This document shows positions 10,378-22,272 of a DNA stretch of 64,000 nt, piece after piece. Both the position numbers and the translations under genes were made by a program. The notes beneath the pieces are model-generated. The model did not search any database. It was not told where the DNA came from and saw nothing but the letters and a program-made list of their open reading frames with translations. The DNA comes from Sordariomycetes sp. S80-01Y (lineage: Eukaryota; Ascomycota; Sordariomycetes): positions 1,302,001 to 1,366,000 of the forward strand of contig JAXQJY010000025.1 of the NCBI GenBank assembly GCA_037042185.1, read 5' to 3'. Within the stretch, counting starts at the first letter, position 1. Every line of letters begins with the position of its first letter.

Positions 10378-13300
10378 GTTGAAGAAGAGCGAGAGACGTC
10401 GGTCGGGGGTCGAGGAGAGCTGTAGGTTTCTATAACTCTGGCAGCTGGTCGGTTATGGCATGCAGCATAGTGAGCTTTGTCGGTCTCGGCTCCTGGTATT
10501 GGCCTGATGCAGCCTCGCGAGGGGCACTTTTTTCAACGGTGGGTGGGTGTTGGGCGTCGGTGGCGGGCAGGGGGGTGGTCTGTTCGGAGTTGGGCACGAG
10601 CCGTTCGTCGGATGCTTCAGGTGCGTACGTCGTCCAAGTGTTGCTCGTCGTCGATTCGTGTCGTCAATGGTGTTGCAGAAATGCGTCTTTATTGCCTTGA
10701 GGTTTTGCAGACCATGCTGAGATATCTGGCAGGACCCCACACGCTTGGCTCCGACCGAAGTGGTGAGTGTGTGCGTGCGTGCTCACGCCAGTGGCAGGTC
10801 AAGCTGATTCGATCATGGTGGGGGACGGATGATTCTCGGTCAAACAGCTCTCGCCTTCTAGAACACTCATGGAATTATCAGCACTCCGGCCTCGCTCCGG
10901 AGCGAATAGCCAACGATATGCTTGTGATTTCTTTAATTCATCTTGTTCCCCCCAATATACTAAAGATGGCCTTTTGAGCCTCGAATTGAAGCAGGCCGAT
11001 CCCGAAAACCACGGCCCACCGACCGCTCAACCGTTGACCTCTAGGGGTGGGTGCTGTCGCAGGCAACGCCAGTCAACCTAAATTTGAATCCGTGCCGCGT
11101 CGTTTCACTCGCCTTGGACCTTGTCCTAGGCAAAGCTCTGACAGCCTTTTAGCATGGCCGGCGAGCGTCAAGTCCCCGAGGCGAGGCCAAGATCTCGAGT
11201 GCACGGACTTGCCGTCAAGGTCGAGACTTCTCAGGTCTTGTGAGCTAGCTTATGGACCCTTCTTCGGAACATCTCAACACAAACCGATAGGACCCTCAGA
11301 CTTATACCAGACCACTTCTTTGTACACGGCGACTGGCATAGTCTTGAACGCAGCCGACCGGCGAGTTTCGTCATAAGCTCTGGTCTCCAGCAAGCGTCCC
11401 TTCCATGTTGGTCACTATATACCAGTACAGGCACGGCAATCGTCGCCTGTTGAATACTCATTCATCAGTGGCGATGAGGACTATTGCAGGATATCATCGT
11501 TCCGAGCTAGGGTGCATGCGCCTAGAGCTATCCCACTGATTGAAGAATGAAGCCTTCCAGCCCTGGAAGTGCCAGTGGACGTCAGCAAAAGTCGGGTCCC
11601 GCCGTGTGATCGTAAACGGTGAATGAACTGCAAGTGGGATCTCTTGATAAAGATGTTCTCGGTGAACAGGTTATACCAACACCCAGGGTTACGATTTGGC
11701 TGCAGGCGCAGGAGTCCCATTCGATTGATCCATTGTTTCTTCAAGTCATGTCCGGGTGCCTGGTCAAAGCCGGTGTAATAAAGTCCATGTTGGAAGGGCA
11801 AGGCGGATCGGTGACCCGAGACAAATTGCGACGAAGGGCAGAATCCGTCATCGGGAACGAAGGTACCTACACCAGATGGCTGGAAAAGGGGGAAGGCCGC
11901 CCATATATCTCCAGCCAAGCAGTGGCGAATTCGTGCGAGTAAGACAAACTTTACGACAAGCTTTCATCTCCGACCCCTTTTACGTTGCGAGGGCTTGACT
12001 TCTGACCGAAATTGGCGATGGGATGCATGCTGCGCAACTCCTATTGCGGAGTAATAAGGATCGCCAGGCTGTGAGGTGACTAGCGCCTGAGCGGCTTCAA
12101 GACCAGTCGAGACGCGAATAGCGGGACGTCGGGCATCTTCCTCTGCTGTCGAATTTGAGTAAAGTAATAATAGCTCACTGGGTGATGCTGTGATACGAGC
12201 CTGTCGGAGATGACAGACCGAACCGTGTTCACGTCTCACCGCACCTCGCCATCATCGAGCCTTGGAAGTCTGAAACCTGGGCCTCGAAACTCTGGAGTTT
12301 GATCACTGCTAGTGACGTTGTCCTCGGAAGCTAAAGGCATCGCTTGAAGGTTGCAGCGAGACTGCAGTTTCGAATCATTCCTGCTGAACGCGTATCCGCA
12401 CTTTTGCTGCGACGTCATGGATCCTCTGATCACCACCTCGTTGCGGACTGGTGCGACAAAGGTGCTCAGACGTGGGGGGGAGAGGGAGCATGGATTGTGC
12501 AGCAGGCGGCTGCCATCAATTTTGTCAAGAGATTGAGCTGGACAACGACGCGTTTGGACGTTGCAAGCGCGTAAAGTACCGGCACTCGCGAGATTGACGG
12601 ATGCTGCTTTGAAGGTGTTGGCGCATCGAGCTGGAGATGAGTGCCGTGAATGCTGGACACTCATCTCGGACCTACTGTACCTGTTGAAGCAGAGCCACTC
12701 ACACTGCGGGTTGGAGCCGCTTCCTACCCTTTTGGCAGGCGCGCAACGTGACTGCCTTCAAGTTTCGGTTTCCGCTGTCCCCATTCGCTCTATCACTCAA
12801 CCAATGACATAGCCGAAGGGCTTCCGAGCGAAACATGTGCCCTTTTCATCCTCTCGAACATCGAGAATCCGCACGGGCTGTTGCAGCCGATGGCAAACCC
12901 TTTCTTACGGCCCTTGGCTTCCGGAGGGCCCTCACGCACATATGGGCATCTCTTGGGAGTGGCTCCAACAGATCTTTTCGCAGCGATTCAAGCGACGGGC
13001 TGCTCTTGGCGATCTTTAATCAAAAACGCGGGGGCGGGCGCGAGGTCCAGACTCGGTTCTCCAGCGGTGAAGCGCTGGAGCCAATTTGCCCCTCGCGCCA
13101 ATGGACCGACGCTTCGCACCTCGCCGGCAGGGGCGCTCGGGTTGAGTTTTCAGTGGTCCTCCTCACTGAGCTTCTGAAAATGGCAATCTGCGGTGCTTGG
13201 TTCTCTGTGGCCCGCTGGACCGCTGGCGGACGATCTGTTCCTGCATTAGCGTGATGATTGGTGCACACACAATGCACGCTGCGAGGTAAGCCTGGGAACT

Positions 13301-14655
13301 GTGTGGCGTTGCACAGCGATGGCTGAATCAGTTGTGCAGGCTTATCCGCATTGGATCGCTTCACTCTTCACGGATTCTGTCTGTTGGTCATAACTCCTGG
13401 CGAGGGAAGGCTTGACTCCAAGTTGACTCAGGAGGCTGAGCCCCGAGCTCCTCTTTCAGGGTTTACAAAACCCTTCGTGAGATCCAGACAAGCTTTTTTG
13501 GGTCGCCAGCTGCCGGCTATAGGCTCGCGATGCTATGCAAGACATGAAGGAGGTGTTGAGACAAGTCTTCCATTGAGACCTGCGGCCACTGCCGTCGAAA
13601 CGGCTTCCCGCATACCAGCCACAAGACCAACCTTATAGTTGTGCTCCCAGAAAGCTTTACGCGACGAGATGGCTTCGCAATGCTTAAAAGCACCACGGCA
13701 ATCAACCCTGCTAAACCGAGGGACCAGACGAAAGTGTCGCATGAAACTCCATTGATGAGATGAATCACCCAAACTTCGGACAAACAGGGCGAGGTATGCA
13801 GAGCCTCGACCGCCCTCTCAATTACGATGGGTTCTCCGCTCTGAGCAGCTTTTTCTGTCCATCAAACATCCCTAGAGAAGTGATCCAACACCTCCAGCCG
13901 ACGCTGTCTCACGATCGATCCGCTCGCACAGCCTCATGATGATCAAGGCCTTGGAGATGAGATGCCTCCCTCATTGGGCGCCACGGCGTTGTGGGAGATT
14001 TGGAGGAGGTCGCAGAACCACTGTTCACAGGAGCTGGCTCTGGCCTGGTGGGCGGTAGCGCGAGATAATAGCCGCCAGACGCAGCCAATTGTGCCGAGAG
14101 GTACGGATACTCGTACGGAGCAGCCGCCCAGGAGTGCAGCGGCCACAGCGCGGCACAATTCACTAGAGAGGCAGCGCACAGGCCGCTGGAACACTTTGAA
14201 TCCTTGTTCGGTGTGTTTGCACTTATGGCCGGCTTTCGTTGACTGGCCGCTGGCTCCACCCCAATTTACTGGGGCACCAGATCCAACCAGGAACAGCCTC
14301 CACTGAGGTGCGTCCCCCTGGATTAGCGTCCATGGACGACGGCGCTGTGCAATTTCCCGGGGGGGACCACACCGATCCAAGGACGACGCGCAGCCGCTGT
14401 GCAGTGGAAAGGAGGGGAGCCAGGGGGGAGGCCGAGAGGACGACGAGATGGTATTAAAGTGCTCACCCTCCGTCGACTGGTGCAACTTCTTTTTCTCTTC
14501 CTTCTTCAGCCAAAAAGCCAACTACAAGCATCCAGCCTTGACTCAATCTTGACTTCGGTCGTCCATTCTTTCAAAACAACTCACAAGCTTCCAGCTTACT
14601 ACATTCGTTCTTAAACAACTTCACGTTCAACCCGAACACCTACCAAACCATCAAG
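10378..14655. other. Long gene-poor spacer between LOS1 and the GPI-protein gene
   Basis: I found no supportable gene in these 4.3 kb. The open frames are short, overlap on both strands and lack conserved motifs or convincing splice partners. The left end should carry the LOS1 promoter. The right 250 bp look like a strong promoter and leader for the wall-protein gene, with a TATTAAAG box near 14453 and long pyrimidine runs (14480-14520). Base composition is ordinary, so an AT-rich decayed transposon is unlikely. Confidence 0.55.
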
Positions 14656-15372
14656 ATGCGTTTCTTCACTGCTGCTGCTTTCTTGGCCGCTGGTGCCTTC
14701 GCCGGCGAGCCCGTCTCGACCGACTACACCACCAAGCTGGTCACTGTCACCGACTGCGAGCCTACCGTCACCGACTGCCCTGCTGATTCGACCACGGTCC
14801 AGACCAGCACTGTCCCCATGATGACCTCGACTGTCTACACCTCCAAGATCGTCACCATCACCGACTGCCCTCCTGAGGTCCCTGACTGCCCCGCGCACAG
14901 CACCATCGTCTCCACCGAGACCATCCCCGTCTCCACCACCATCTGCCCCGTCCCTACCGGCGAGCCTGAGGAGCCTGAGCACCCCGAGGAGCCTGAGCAC
15001 CCCGAGGAGCCTGAGGTCCCTGAGGTCCCTACCTGGACCCAGCCCGGCAACGCCACCGTCACCAAGACCGAGGTTCCCCAGGTCCCTACCCAGCCTCCTG
15101 CTGAGCCCACCGTCTGCGTGCCTACCCACTCCACCACCGCCATCACCAAGAGCTACACCACCGTCCTCACCTCGGTTGAGTACTCTACCATTGAGGTCCC
15201 CTGCGAGACTGAGGCTCCCACCACCATGCCCTCTGTCTCCTTCACCCAGCCCCCTCCTGCCGGCAACACCACCGTCCCTGAGCCTCCTGTGCCCACCGGT
15301 GCCGCTGGCAGCCTCGCTGGCTCTGCCGTCTTCGCCGCTGTTGCCGGTGTCGCCGCTTTCGTCCTTGCTTAA
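14656..15372 (+). CDS. GPI-anchored Ser/Thr-rich cell-wall protein
   Basis: An intronless gene for a 238-aa secreted surface protein. Residues 1-16 are a signal peptide ([16 protein letters not shown], cleavage before GEP). The mature chain is rich in Ser, Thr, Val and Pro and has two related units built on V-T-[VI]-T-D-C-x-P followed by D-C-P-A, about residues 29-42 and 70-84. A Pro/Glu tandem (EPEEPEHP-type, about 104-122) follows. The C-terminal 25 residues are Gly/Ala-rich then hydrophobic ([15 protein letters not shown]), a GPI-attachment signal with a likely omega site in the TGAAGS segment. Codons end almost always in C, and the leader is CT-rich with ATCAAG before the ATG, both signs of high expression. 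The exact role is unknown; it is probably a structural or adhesive wall component. Confidence 0.86.
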   Translation: MRFFTAAAFLAAGAFAGEPVSTDYTTKLVTVTDCEPTVTDCPADSTTVQTSTVPMMTSTVYTSKIVTITDCPPEVPDCPAHSTIVSTETIPVSTTICPVPTGEPEEPEHPEEPEHPEEPEVPEVPTWTQPGNATVTKTEVPQVPTQPPAEPTVCVPTHSTTAITKSYTTVLTSVEYSTIEVPCETEAPTTMPSVSFTQPPPAGNTTVPEPPVPTGAAGSLAGSAVFAAVAGVAAFVLA

Positions 15373-17720
15373 ATCTTTTCATTCGACTTTTACATAGTTG
15401 AAGCCTGAGGGCTACGGCACATTCACGACATACAATCTTGGCAGTATTTTCTCGGGGGAAGGCCAACGGGCGCAGCTTTACGGGGTGGTCCGCTCGGACA
15501 ACGTTTTTCTTGTATAAAGATATCATCAACTTCCCAGAATACTACAGGCATTACTTACGGCATCTCTTCTTTGCGCGACAAGCTATATATCATGGGGTTA
15601 CTCAAACGTGTACTCTTAATATTCTAATTCACACATGGCGTTTTGGGGACAGCTGTCTGGTGGGCGCTGCACCTGGATTGCTCTCGATTGAAACGATACC
15701 TTGACTTCTCTTCTGCATCACTTTTCTCTTTAGGTTCCATGTGCCACGCATGCTCGCTGACGAAAGGAGCAGCAGAATAGAAACAAACAAAGCAGGCCAA
15801 GATGGGACGAAGGAACCAAAGCGGGCGTGCCCGACTCCCCCAACTTTCGTTTCCCCTGGCGATTAACCCCCCCTTTAGGCAAAGCGTCGGCGCGGGATCC
15901 CTGTCGAATGGGAAATTGCACAGTGGCGATGGGGCGGCAGATGGATGGACCTCAGTGCAGGAACAGTCGGCTTGCATCCAAGGCTCCGGCGTCAATTTTG
16001 TGCAGGGCTATCGCTGTCTCGTGCCAGTTGTGCAGGCAACGTGACGTCTGTTCCCTTTGGGCTCTCGTCGAGGCTGGAGCCGCGCGAGTCAAGATCGAAG
16101 ATCTGCGAGCATCGAATTTCGGAGGGAGCCACGACGGAGATGAAGCGGCGCCTTGTGTGCTGGGAGGATCGAAATGGAGCGAGGTCCTCGATGGTCCGAG
16201 GCACTGTAGTGCTATGCTTTCTCTTCAAGCTAGTCTCGCTCGTCTCCAAGGCAGAATGTCATCTCCGGTATCTCGTAGCGCAACCTCGACTGACACCAGC
16301 CTTCCTTTGGATGTTTGATGTAGATTGAATATTGGATTGACTCGGCGGGATGGCAGCTGGAAATATTCGTGTCTCCATGTGTCACCTGGTCGTGCAGTCA
16401 AACAATGAGAATGACCCGCCGCCTAAACTTGAAGCCGCGAAACAGGCTGCGGATGTGTTGCCGTCGGCTTGAATTGGAACCTGGTAGCTGCTTGCATTAT
16501 TCTAGGCCCTCGAGGTGCTAACATTACTGTACATGTTTTGGCTAGATGAGGTAACAGGTATCGCGCATGAAGTGGTTCGGGGTCAGTCCACTGCGAGGCA
16601 GACCTCTCTGCTCTGCTCTGTCCTTACGTGTGTGTATTCCCGTTGACCTTTTGCGTACTGGGAACACCCCTTCTCTGTGCGGAGCTGGGGTAGTGCCTGG
16701 CTTACCCGATACCCGTGCGAGGGACGACGGCCGGCATCGATGAGGAACCTCATACCGGGCAATTGGTAATTTTGCAGGCGTCAGCTCAATTCCAAGCATA
16801 TCAAGGAGTAGTTGAGGAGAACTTCCAAGCTTCTTGCTTACACTGTCTGACGGTAGGTTGGTTCACGTGGACAAAAGATGTTTCGTGGCTCTGTGGCCGG
16901 AGGCATGCATGTAGCAAAGTGCATCACACCATTGATGAGAGACTAATTATAAGACCTCCCACCTCTTGCCACAAGTCAATTCAGAATGCTCCGAAACTCA
17001 GGTAATATTAACGACAGCCTCTTGTATGCAGCTGGGGGGCGATTGCGTTGATTACGCCACGAAGAGTCCAAAGCTGGAAACGTCATCAGATACATCGAGT
17101 TCGGGCCGGCAAGTTGCCGACTACGTTAATACTTTAAACCTATGCATGTGCCAGTAGTCAGTCACTCATAGCGCAGCTGTCGGCAGGTTCCAATGTATTT
17201 TGCTTCATCCTCCAAGCTTCTACATGTGATACCAGGGTGCTCAACTTCGTCAGTAACAAGTAGCAGAACAGCGATAGGTGCCTAGGCAGTCAGCCGACGA
17301 AATGATTTAATGCGAGAACTAAGCGGATTGAACGTTGCCCAATCGTGCAGAGCGTAGCGAATGGAAGGGACAGCTGGCGATCAACACTTGCAACTCTTCA
17401 CGGGCCCGATCACTTATATGTAGACGGCCTGGATTTCGTTCACTCGTTTCAAAGATCATGTCAGCGTCCGTGAGAAACCTATTCGCATGCGGTCCGGTAC
17501 CACGCCTGGTTGCACATCGTCTTCGTGAACATATCGAGCTTTGGTGTTTCATCGACTCGAAACGCAGTCAATTCTTTTTGTATCTTTCCCTTTTTTTCTG
17601 GTACAAAAGCACGGTTTCTTGCTGGTTCCTCCCGTCTGCCAACGAGCCTACAATACGCAAAGTCAGGTCGCCAGAGCGAGTGATTCGGCCCACTCCGACT
17701 GGCCTTCCTGCTGCCTACAT
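15373..17720. other. Convergent spacer GPI-protein/ARG1
   Basis: These 2.35 kb separate two stop codons. Only short, overlapping frames without motifs are present. No gene, RNA or element could be supported; the ends should be 3' UTR. Confidence 0.5.
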
Positions 17721-20184
17721 TTAGACAGGGGCAAGAGGCTCGCCGTCCTTGATCTTGCGGGCACCGTACTTCTCCAGACGGATGGCCTGGATGGCAATGA
17801 AGCCGCTCGTGTCCTTCATTACGCTGTTAGCTTCGGATTGGCTTAAGGATCATTTTCAGAAGGTTGCTTACCATTGGCGAGAAACCCTCAAGGGTGTCCA
17901 TGGAAGACTCAGTCTCGGAGTAGAGGTTAGAGGTCTCGCTGGAGCGTCCGATGGCGTATGCGCTGCCCTTGTAGGCGACCATGTTGACCTTGCCCTCGAC
18001 GTGCCTCTGGCTGAAGACGATGGAGTTGTGGAGGAATTCACGTTCTGGGCTGAAGTACATGCCGTTGTAGAGACAGGCGGTCCAGTTCGAGGTGACCATC
18101 TGGTCACGGATGGCACGTACCTTGGAGTCCATGACGAGACCCTCGAGATCTCGGTGAGCAGTGCGCAGGATCGTCAAGCCGGGGGTGTCGTAGCAGCCAC
18201 GGCTCTTGAGACCGATAAACCTCGATTCGACGATGTCGACGCGACCAACTCCATTAGCGCGGCCGATCTCGTTGGCAGCCTTGAAGATTTCCAATGAGCC
18301 GGTGATGGTCTTGTCGCCGACCTCAAGCTTAATCGGGATTCCCTTCTCGAAGTGGATGGTGAACCTGGTTGGCTCATCGGGGGCCTTCATGGGATCTTTC
18401 GAAGTTAGCTCCCCGTAACAAACCTGATTCGGGGCTGGACGAACTTACCCACGGTCATGGTCCACATGTCGGCCGGCGGCTCGAGCTCGGGTTGCTCGAG
18501 CAGACCTGCCTCGTAAGAGCAGCTGTTTTCAGATTGGGTCAGCGACGGTTCTTTGTAGACATATGTATTCCCACGGAGGGAGAAGGAGGTCAAACGAAAA
18601 GCCTCGAGCGTGGCAGAAGCTGTGGCAAGTCTTGTCCATACTGTACAGTCTTTGCCGTGTAGTATACGGGGTTGTATAGTACCCAGTACGCTTGATGCGT
18701 GCTTCTGTCACTTCTCGAGGACTTCCTGACATTCCTTCTCCTCAAAGGTGTGCGGTTCTTGGTAATCATAGACCATTGCGAGGTGTCTCATACACCCATG
18801 TTATGACAGCATGGCCGGTCCAATTGGCGGAACTGCGGGTACCTCATTTTGCACGGCTGTCGCTTGCAATGATATACAAACACCGAGCACGTTTAGGGGT
18901 CTCAATGGGATGAAAGGGAGGACTGCTACTCACTGGACAAGGTTGGCATCCATCGAAAACGGCTTCTGCTTAGTCGACGTCACAGGAACGCCCTTTGATT
19001 CAGCAAAGTCCAAGAGCGCTTGACGACCACTGTCTGTACGTTAGTATCTCCGGGAAAGGGGCCGGCAGGGATACGGACGCGAATCGCTCGCAGAATTCCG
19101 GGATGCGCCACGGGATGATCGTCTTCGTCTTCTGATCGAGGGCCTTCCACGCCAGCTCGAATCGCACCTGACTGGTAAGAGGGTGAGTGTGTGACACATA
19201 TTAATCCAGGACAGCTAAACGTACTCATTCTACGCGAGTTAGCATCCGGAACTTCAGATACATGGAGGGTGAGAACTTACACCCTTGCCGGTACCTGAGA
19301 TAGGGGAGATGAGGGTTAGTATGGCACAACACTGAGCGGGTCCTGAGAGGCAACGTAGATTGCTTACATCCGTGACTCAAGAATTCACAGTTGTACTGCT
19401 TAGCCACCTTCATCATCGCCCTCGCGATGACAGGCCTGGCCAACGACGTTCCCAGGAGGTAGGCGTCTTCGTAGAGCGCATTGCCTATATATGGGATGTT
19501 AGCGTAGCCATGTACGGAGTTGTGCACTCGGCACGGAGCACCGGCCGAACGCACATTGCACAGCGGGCCAGACGAGCTCTTCCACAAGCTCCTGCTGGAG
19601 ATCCTGGATGATCATGCGCTCGGCACCGATCTTCTCGGCCTTGGCTTTGACGGCGTCATAGTCCTCATTTTGTCCCTAAGCGTGATGTCAGCGCATGGAA
19701 TAGACTGAGTGAAGCCACTGTGAGCAGCAAGCTGGCCCTGAGAACGATAGACTATCTCTTAGTCTCCGTCATGTCTCGCCCATGGATAAAGAATGGGCCG
19801 GGATGCGAGAGAGATAGCTCATGCTTCTAGGTGCCAGTCTTGTCTTGAAAGTCGAGCAGCGAATGTCGAGGAACAGTTCGCACGTACCACATCGGCTAGG
19901 AACGCCTGTTCTTAGTTAGCTCATGGGGCTGGCACATATCGACTTAGTTAGACGTACAACAACACTGTAGCCCTGCTCAATGAGCCAAGCCAGGATAACG
20001 GACGTATCCAGGCCTGAGATTTTCATCAGTATACCGTCATAGTGCTCATGCAGCACCTATTCATGTAGGAGAACGCACCGCCAGAGTAAGCCCTGAATCA
20101 CGGGGATCGCCAAGTCAGCCTTCCAGCGCTTACATCGCAGTGTTGGTTCAATTGGACTTACAGACAAACGCGCTTTTCAGCCAT
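17721..20184 (-). CDS. ARG1: Argininosuccinate synthase, 13 exons
   Basis: The enzyme joins citrulline and aspartate with ATP in the penultimate step of arginine synthesis (cytosol). Inferred exons: 20184-20162, 20092-20079, 20013-19958, 19905-19888, 19675-19555, 19484-19368, 19294-19281, 19229-19225, 19171-19079, 19029-18934, 18522-18449, 18395-17872 and 17813-17721. They sum to 1248 nt, 415 aa, the family length, with consistent phase at every junction. The PP-loop ATP motif AYSGGLDTS (residues 9-17) spans exons 1-3. The invariant SHGCTGKGNDQVRFE block is split over exons 6-9, including a 5-nt exon (AATGA). The EGFSPM end and C-terminal KIKDGEPLAPV are intact. Most introns are 49-73 nt; introns 4 (212 nt) and 10 (411 nt) are longer. 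A Gcn4/CPC1-type site lies about 390 bp upstream. Confidence 0.95.
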
Positions 20185-22272
20185 TGTGATAGTTGATTGA
20201 AGCGACACGGGTAGGTAAGAAGGAGATGCTGACTGTCAAAGGTGTTTGATACTCCCAAAGTTCTCCATCTTCCCGCGCCCCGAAGCCGGAGTCGATATGA
20301 GATCCACCAGAGTTTTTTGTGGAGACACTAGGCGCGTTGTGACGCGATGTCTGATAAGGGTTATGCGACCCTAGCCCCCACAACAAGTGTAGCTGACTTC
20401 GAGTACAGAGTACCACCTGACTTACTGCCTAAGGGGCATTAGAAATGATACAGAGGCAGTGGTCTGGGAGTTTAGATTTGGGACTGGGGATGAACCGCAG
20501 CTCGGACGGCCAAGCTGTCATGTTGGGCTACGCGATTCTACGAATTGAGCTAATTTTACAGCAGGTCCCTCACGTGTGAGTCATGAACACCCTCCGAACT
20601 GGAGAGCCTGTGACTGTTGCGGTTCGTTGCTACAGGGTAGGCTCTATGTCTCGGGAAATCTTATTAGTCCCTGTCAATGTGGGGTGGCAGGCTGGTAACA
20701 AGCGCAGCCACGGCCCGCAAGGGTGCGATTGCGATAGCTTCACGCCGCTGACCACTTGAGAAGGCATCGGTGGACATTGATGTCGTAGACATAGCAACGT
20801 TCGATGAGGACGACACAGAATGACCCCCAGATCTGGTAATCGCACTCTTTCGGAACTTTTCTCAGTACGAGGATGGGACTCATCCCAGTGTTTCCACCGT
20901 CAGCACGGAATTCTAGATTCGAATCCTTAAGGCTGAGACATGCTTGCTGGGGACCCCAAACTCTCTGGATATTAGGGCGGGCCGATTTCTCCAAGTGTTT
21001 TAACCTTGATTGGTGACTATAAAGGAGCCTTGATTGAAAGGGTGGTGTGGCAGTGTCGTTGCTCGGCAGCATCCTCATCGGGCGTCTGCTGACGACTGGA
21101 ATGATTCGCGGGTGCCGCGGGGTTCAGGGCTTGTCTAGTTGTGATTGAACGTAAGCACGGGATTCTATGACGGCATGCCGTTAGCACCTCTGGTGCCGAT
21201 GCCCTCGATTTGCGAAAGTGATTGAGTCGAGTCCCTGGAGACAAACGGCAACATGCTGGTAGTAAGTGCAGAATGAGGGAGTCATGACTTGCTGCACCTG
21301 CACCGCTTTCGCGTTTCGCAGTCCAAGTCCATATGCCTTTCAAGATAGGTCTCGGCAGCTTAGGGCTGGAGGAGAGCAGATCTAAGCTCGCATCTCTGTG
21401 CTTCGCACTTTGGCAACCCTGGCTTGCCTGGCCCTGATTGCTGGGAGTCGTGACGTCTCATCCCGCTGAGCCTCTTCCTGCTTGTTACCGCATCGGGTAG
21501 GGCATTCAAGGTGTCGGTTGATTAAAGTGGATCTACGGCGTGAGAGAGCGGCGTTGACAGAGGCCGTTGTGCCGATCCTCCGGCGGGCAGCCAAGGGCAG
21601 GCTGGCGCCTCGCACTCGCATTGCCCGCTACCCGCTTTTCCCAGCTAAACGGTAAAACGTGGTTGGCTACTTCGTACTGGCTGACATCGCATTCTTCGAC
21701 ACGCCGGCGGACTCGCAACGACTGTCTCTCCTGTGCCGCGCAATGGTGCAAATTCTGTGGCTCTGCTGTTAGAGGTCCTCGCAGGCCATCACAGGGCTGT
21801 GCTTTGCAAGCCCCCCGGCAGACCGGGCGGTTGGAGCATGTAGTCCACAGCATATTCTCCTAGCGCCTCTCGTCGCAATCGCTGCCCGTCCGCCGCGGGT
21901 GTCCGAGTCCGAGAACGTGGATTGCGAGGCCCTAGCGCCCTGCCACGTTTGTCTGCCTTCCCGCAGGTTGAAGGTCGAGGGTGCAGAGATGACACGGCCT
22001 GTTCATGGAGGGAGTCATCACGCCTTGTATCAAAGTGTCTATATCTATTCTACGAGCGCCCCCCTTTCCATGACTTGGTTCTTGCATTTCCAAATCAGCT
22101 TCATCCCTCGAGCCTCACTTTGAAATCTGCCTCAGTAATCAAGCTTAATCGGACCAATTCAAGATCCACCGCTGCAAGCACCTGCTCGGGACCTCTCCGC
22201 GCCGCATACTACATATCTTACCGACCCTCCCGGCCTTGGTCAAAACCTCTTCAACTTCTCACACGCACCAAA
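20185..22272. promoter_or_regulatory. Divergent spacer ARG1/RTA1-family gene
   Basis: These 2.1 kb contain the ARG1 promoter at left and the exporter promoter at right. No coding gene is supported. A short ATG-started frame at 22070-22123 (17 codons and stop) could be an upstream ORF if transcription of the exporter starts before it. The leader just before 22273 is CT-rich. Confidence 0.5.
20571..20583. promoter_or_regulatory. CACGTG plus TGAGTCA (Gcn4/CPC1-type) element upstream of ARG1
   Basis: CACGTG (20571-20576) abuts TGAGTCA (20577-20583), a consensus bZIP site of Gcn4/CPC1, the general amino-acid-control activator. It sits about 390 bp before the ARG1 start codon. General control of arginine genes is established in yeast and Neurospora; use of this copy is inferred. 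Confidence 0.5.

Noticed and set aside
10378-14655. Degenerate transposon in the 4.3-kb gap
   Set aside because: No terminal repeats, no transposase or reverse-transcriptase motifs, and no AT-skew of the kind left by repeat-induced point mutation.
18523-18933. snoRNA inside ARG1 intron 10
   Set aside because: No convincing paired C and D boxes or terminal stem; only isolated CTGA and TGAT strings.
20900-20960. tRNA-like T-arm (ATTCGAATCC near 20917)
   Set aside because: No matching acceptor stem, D-arm or anticodon arm could be folded around it.
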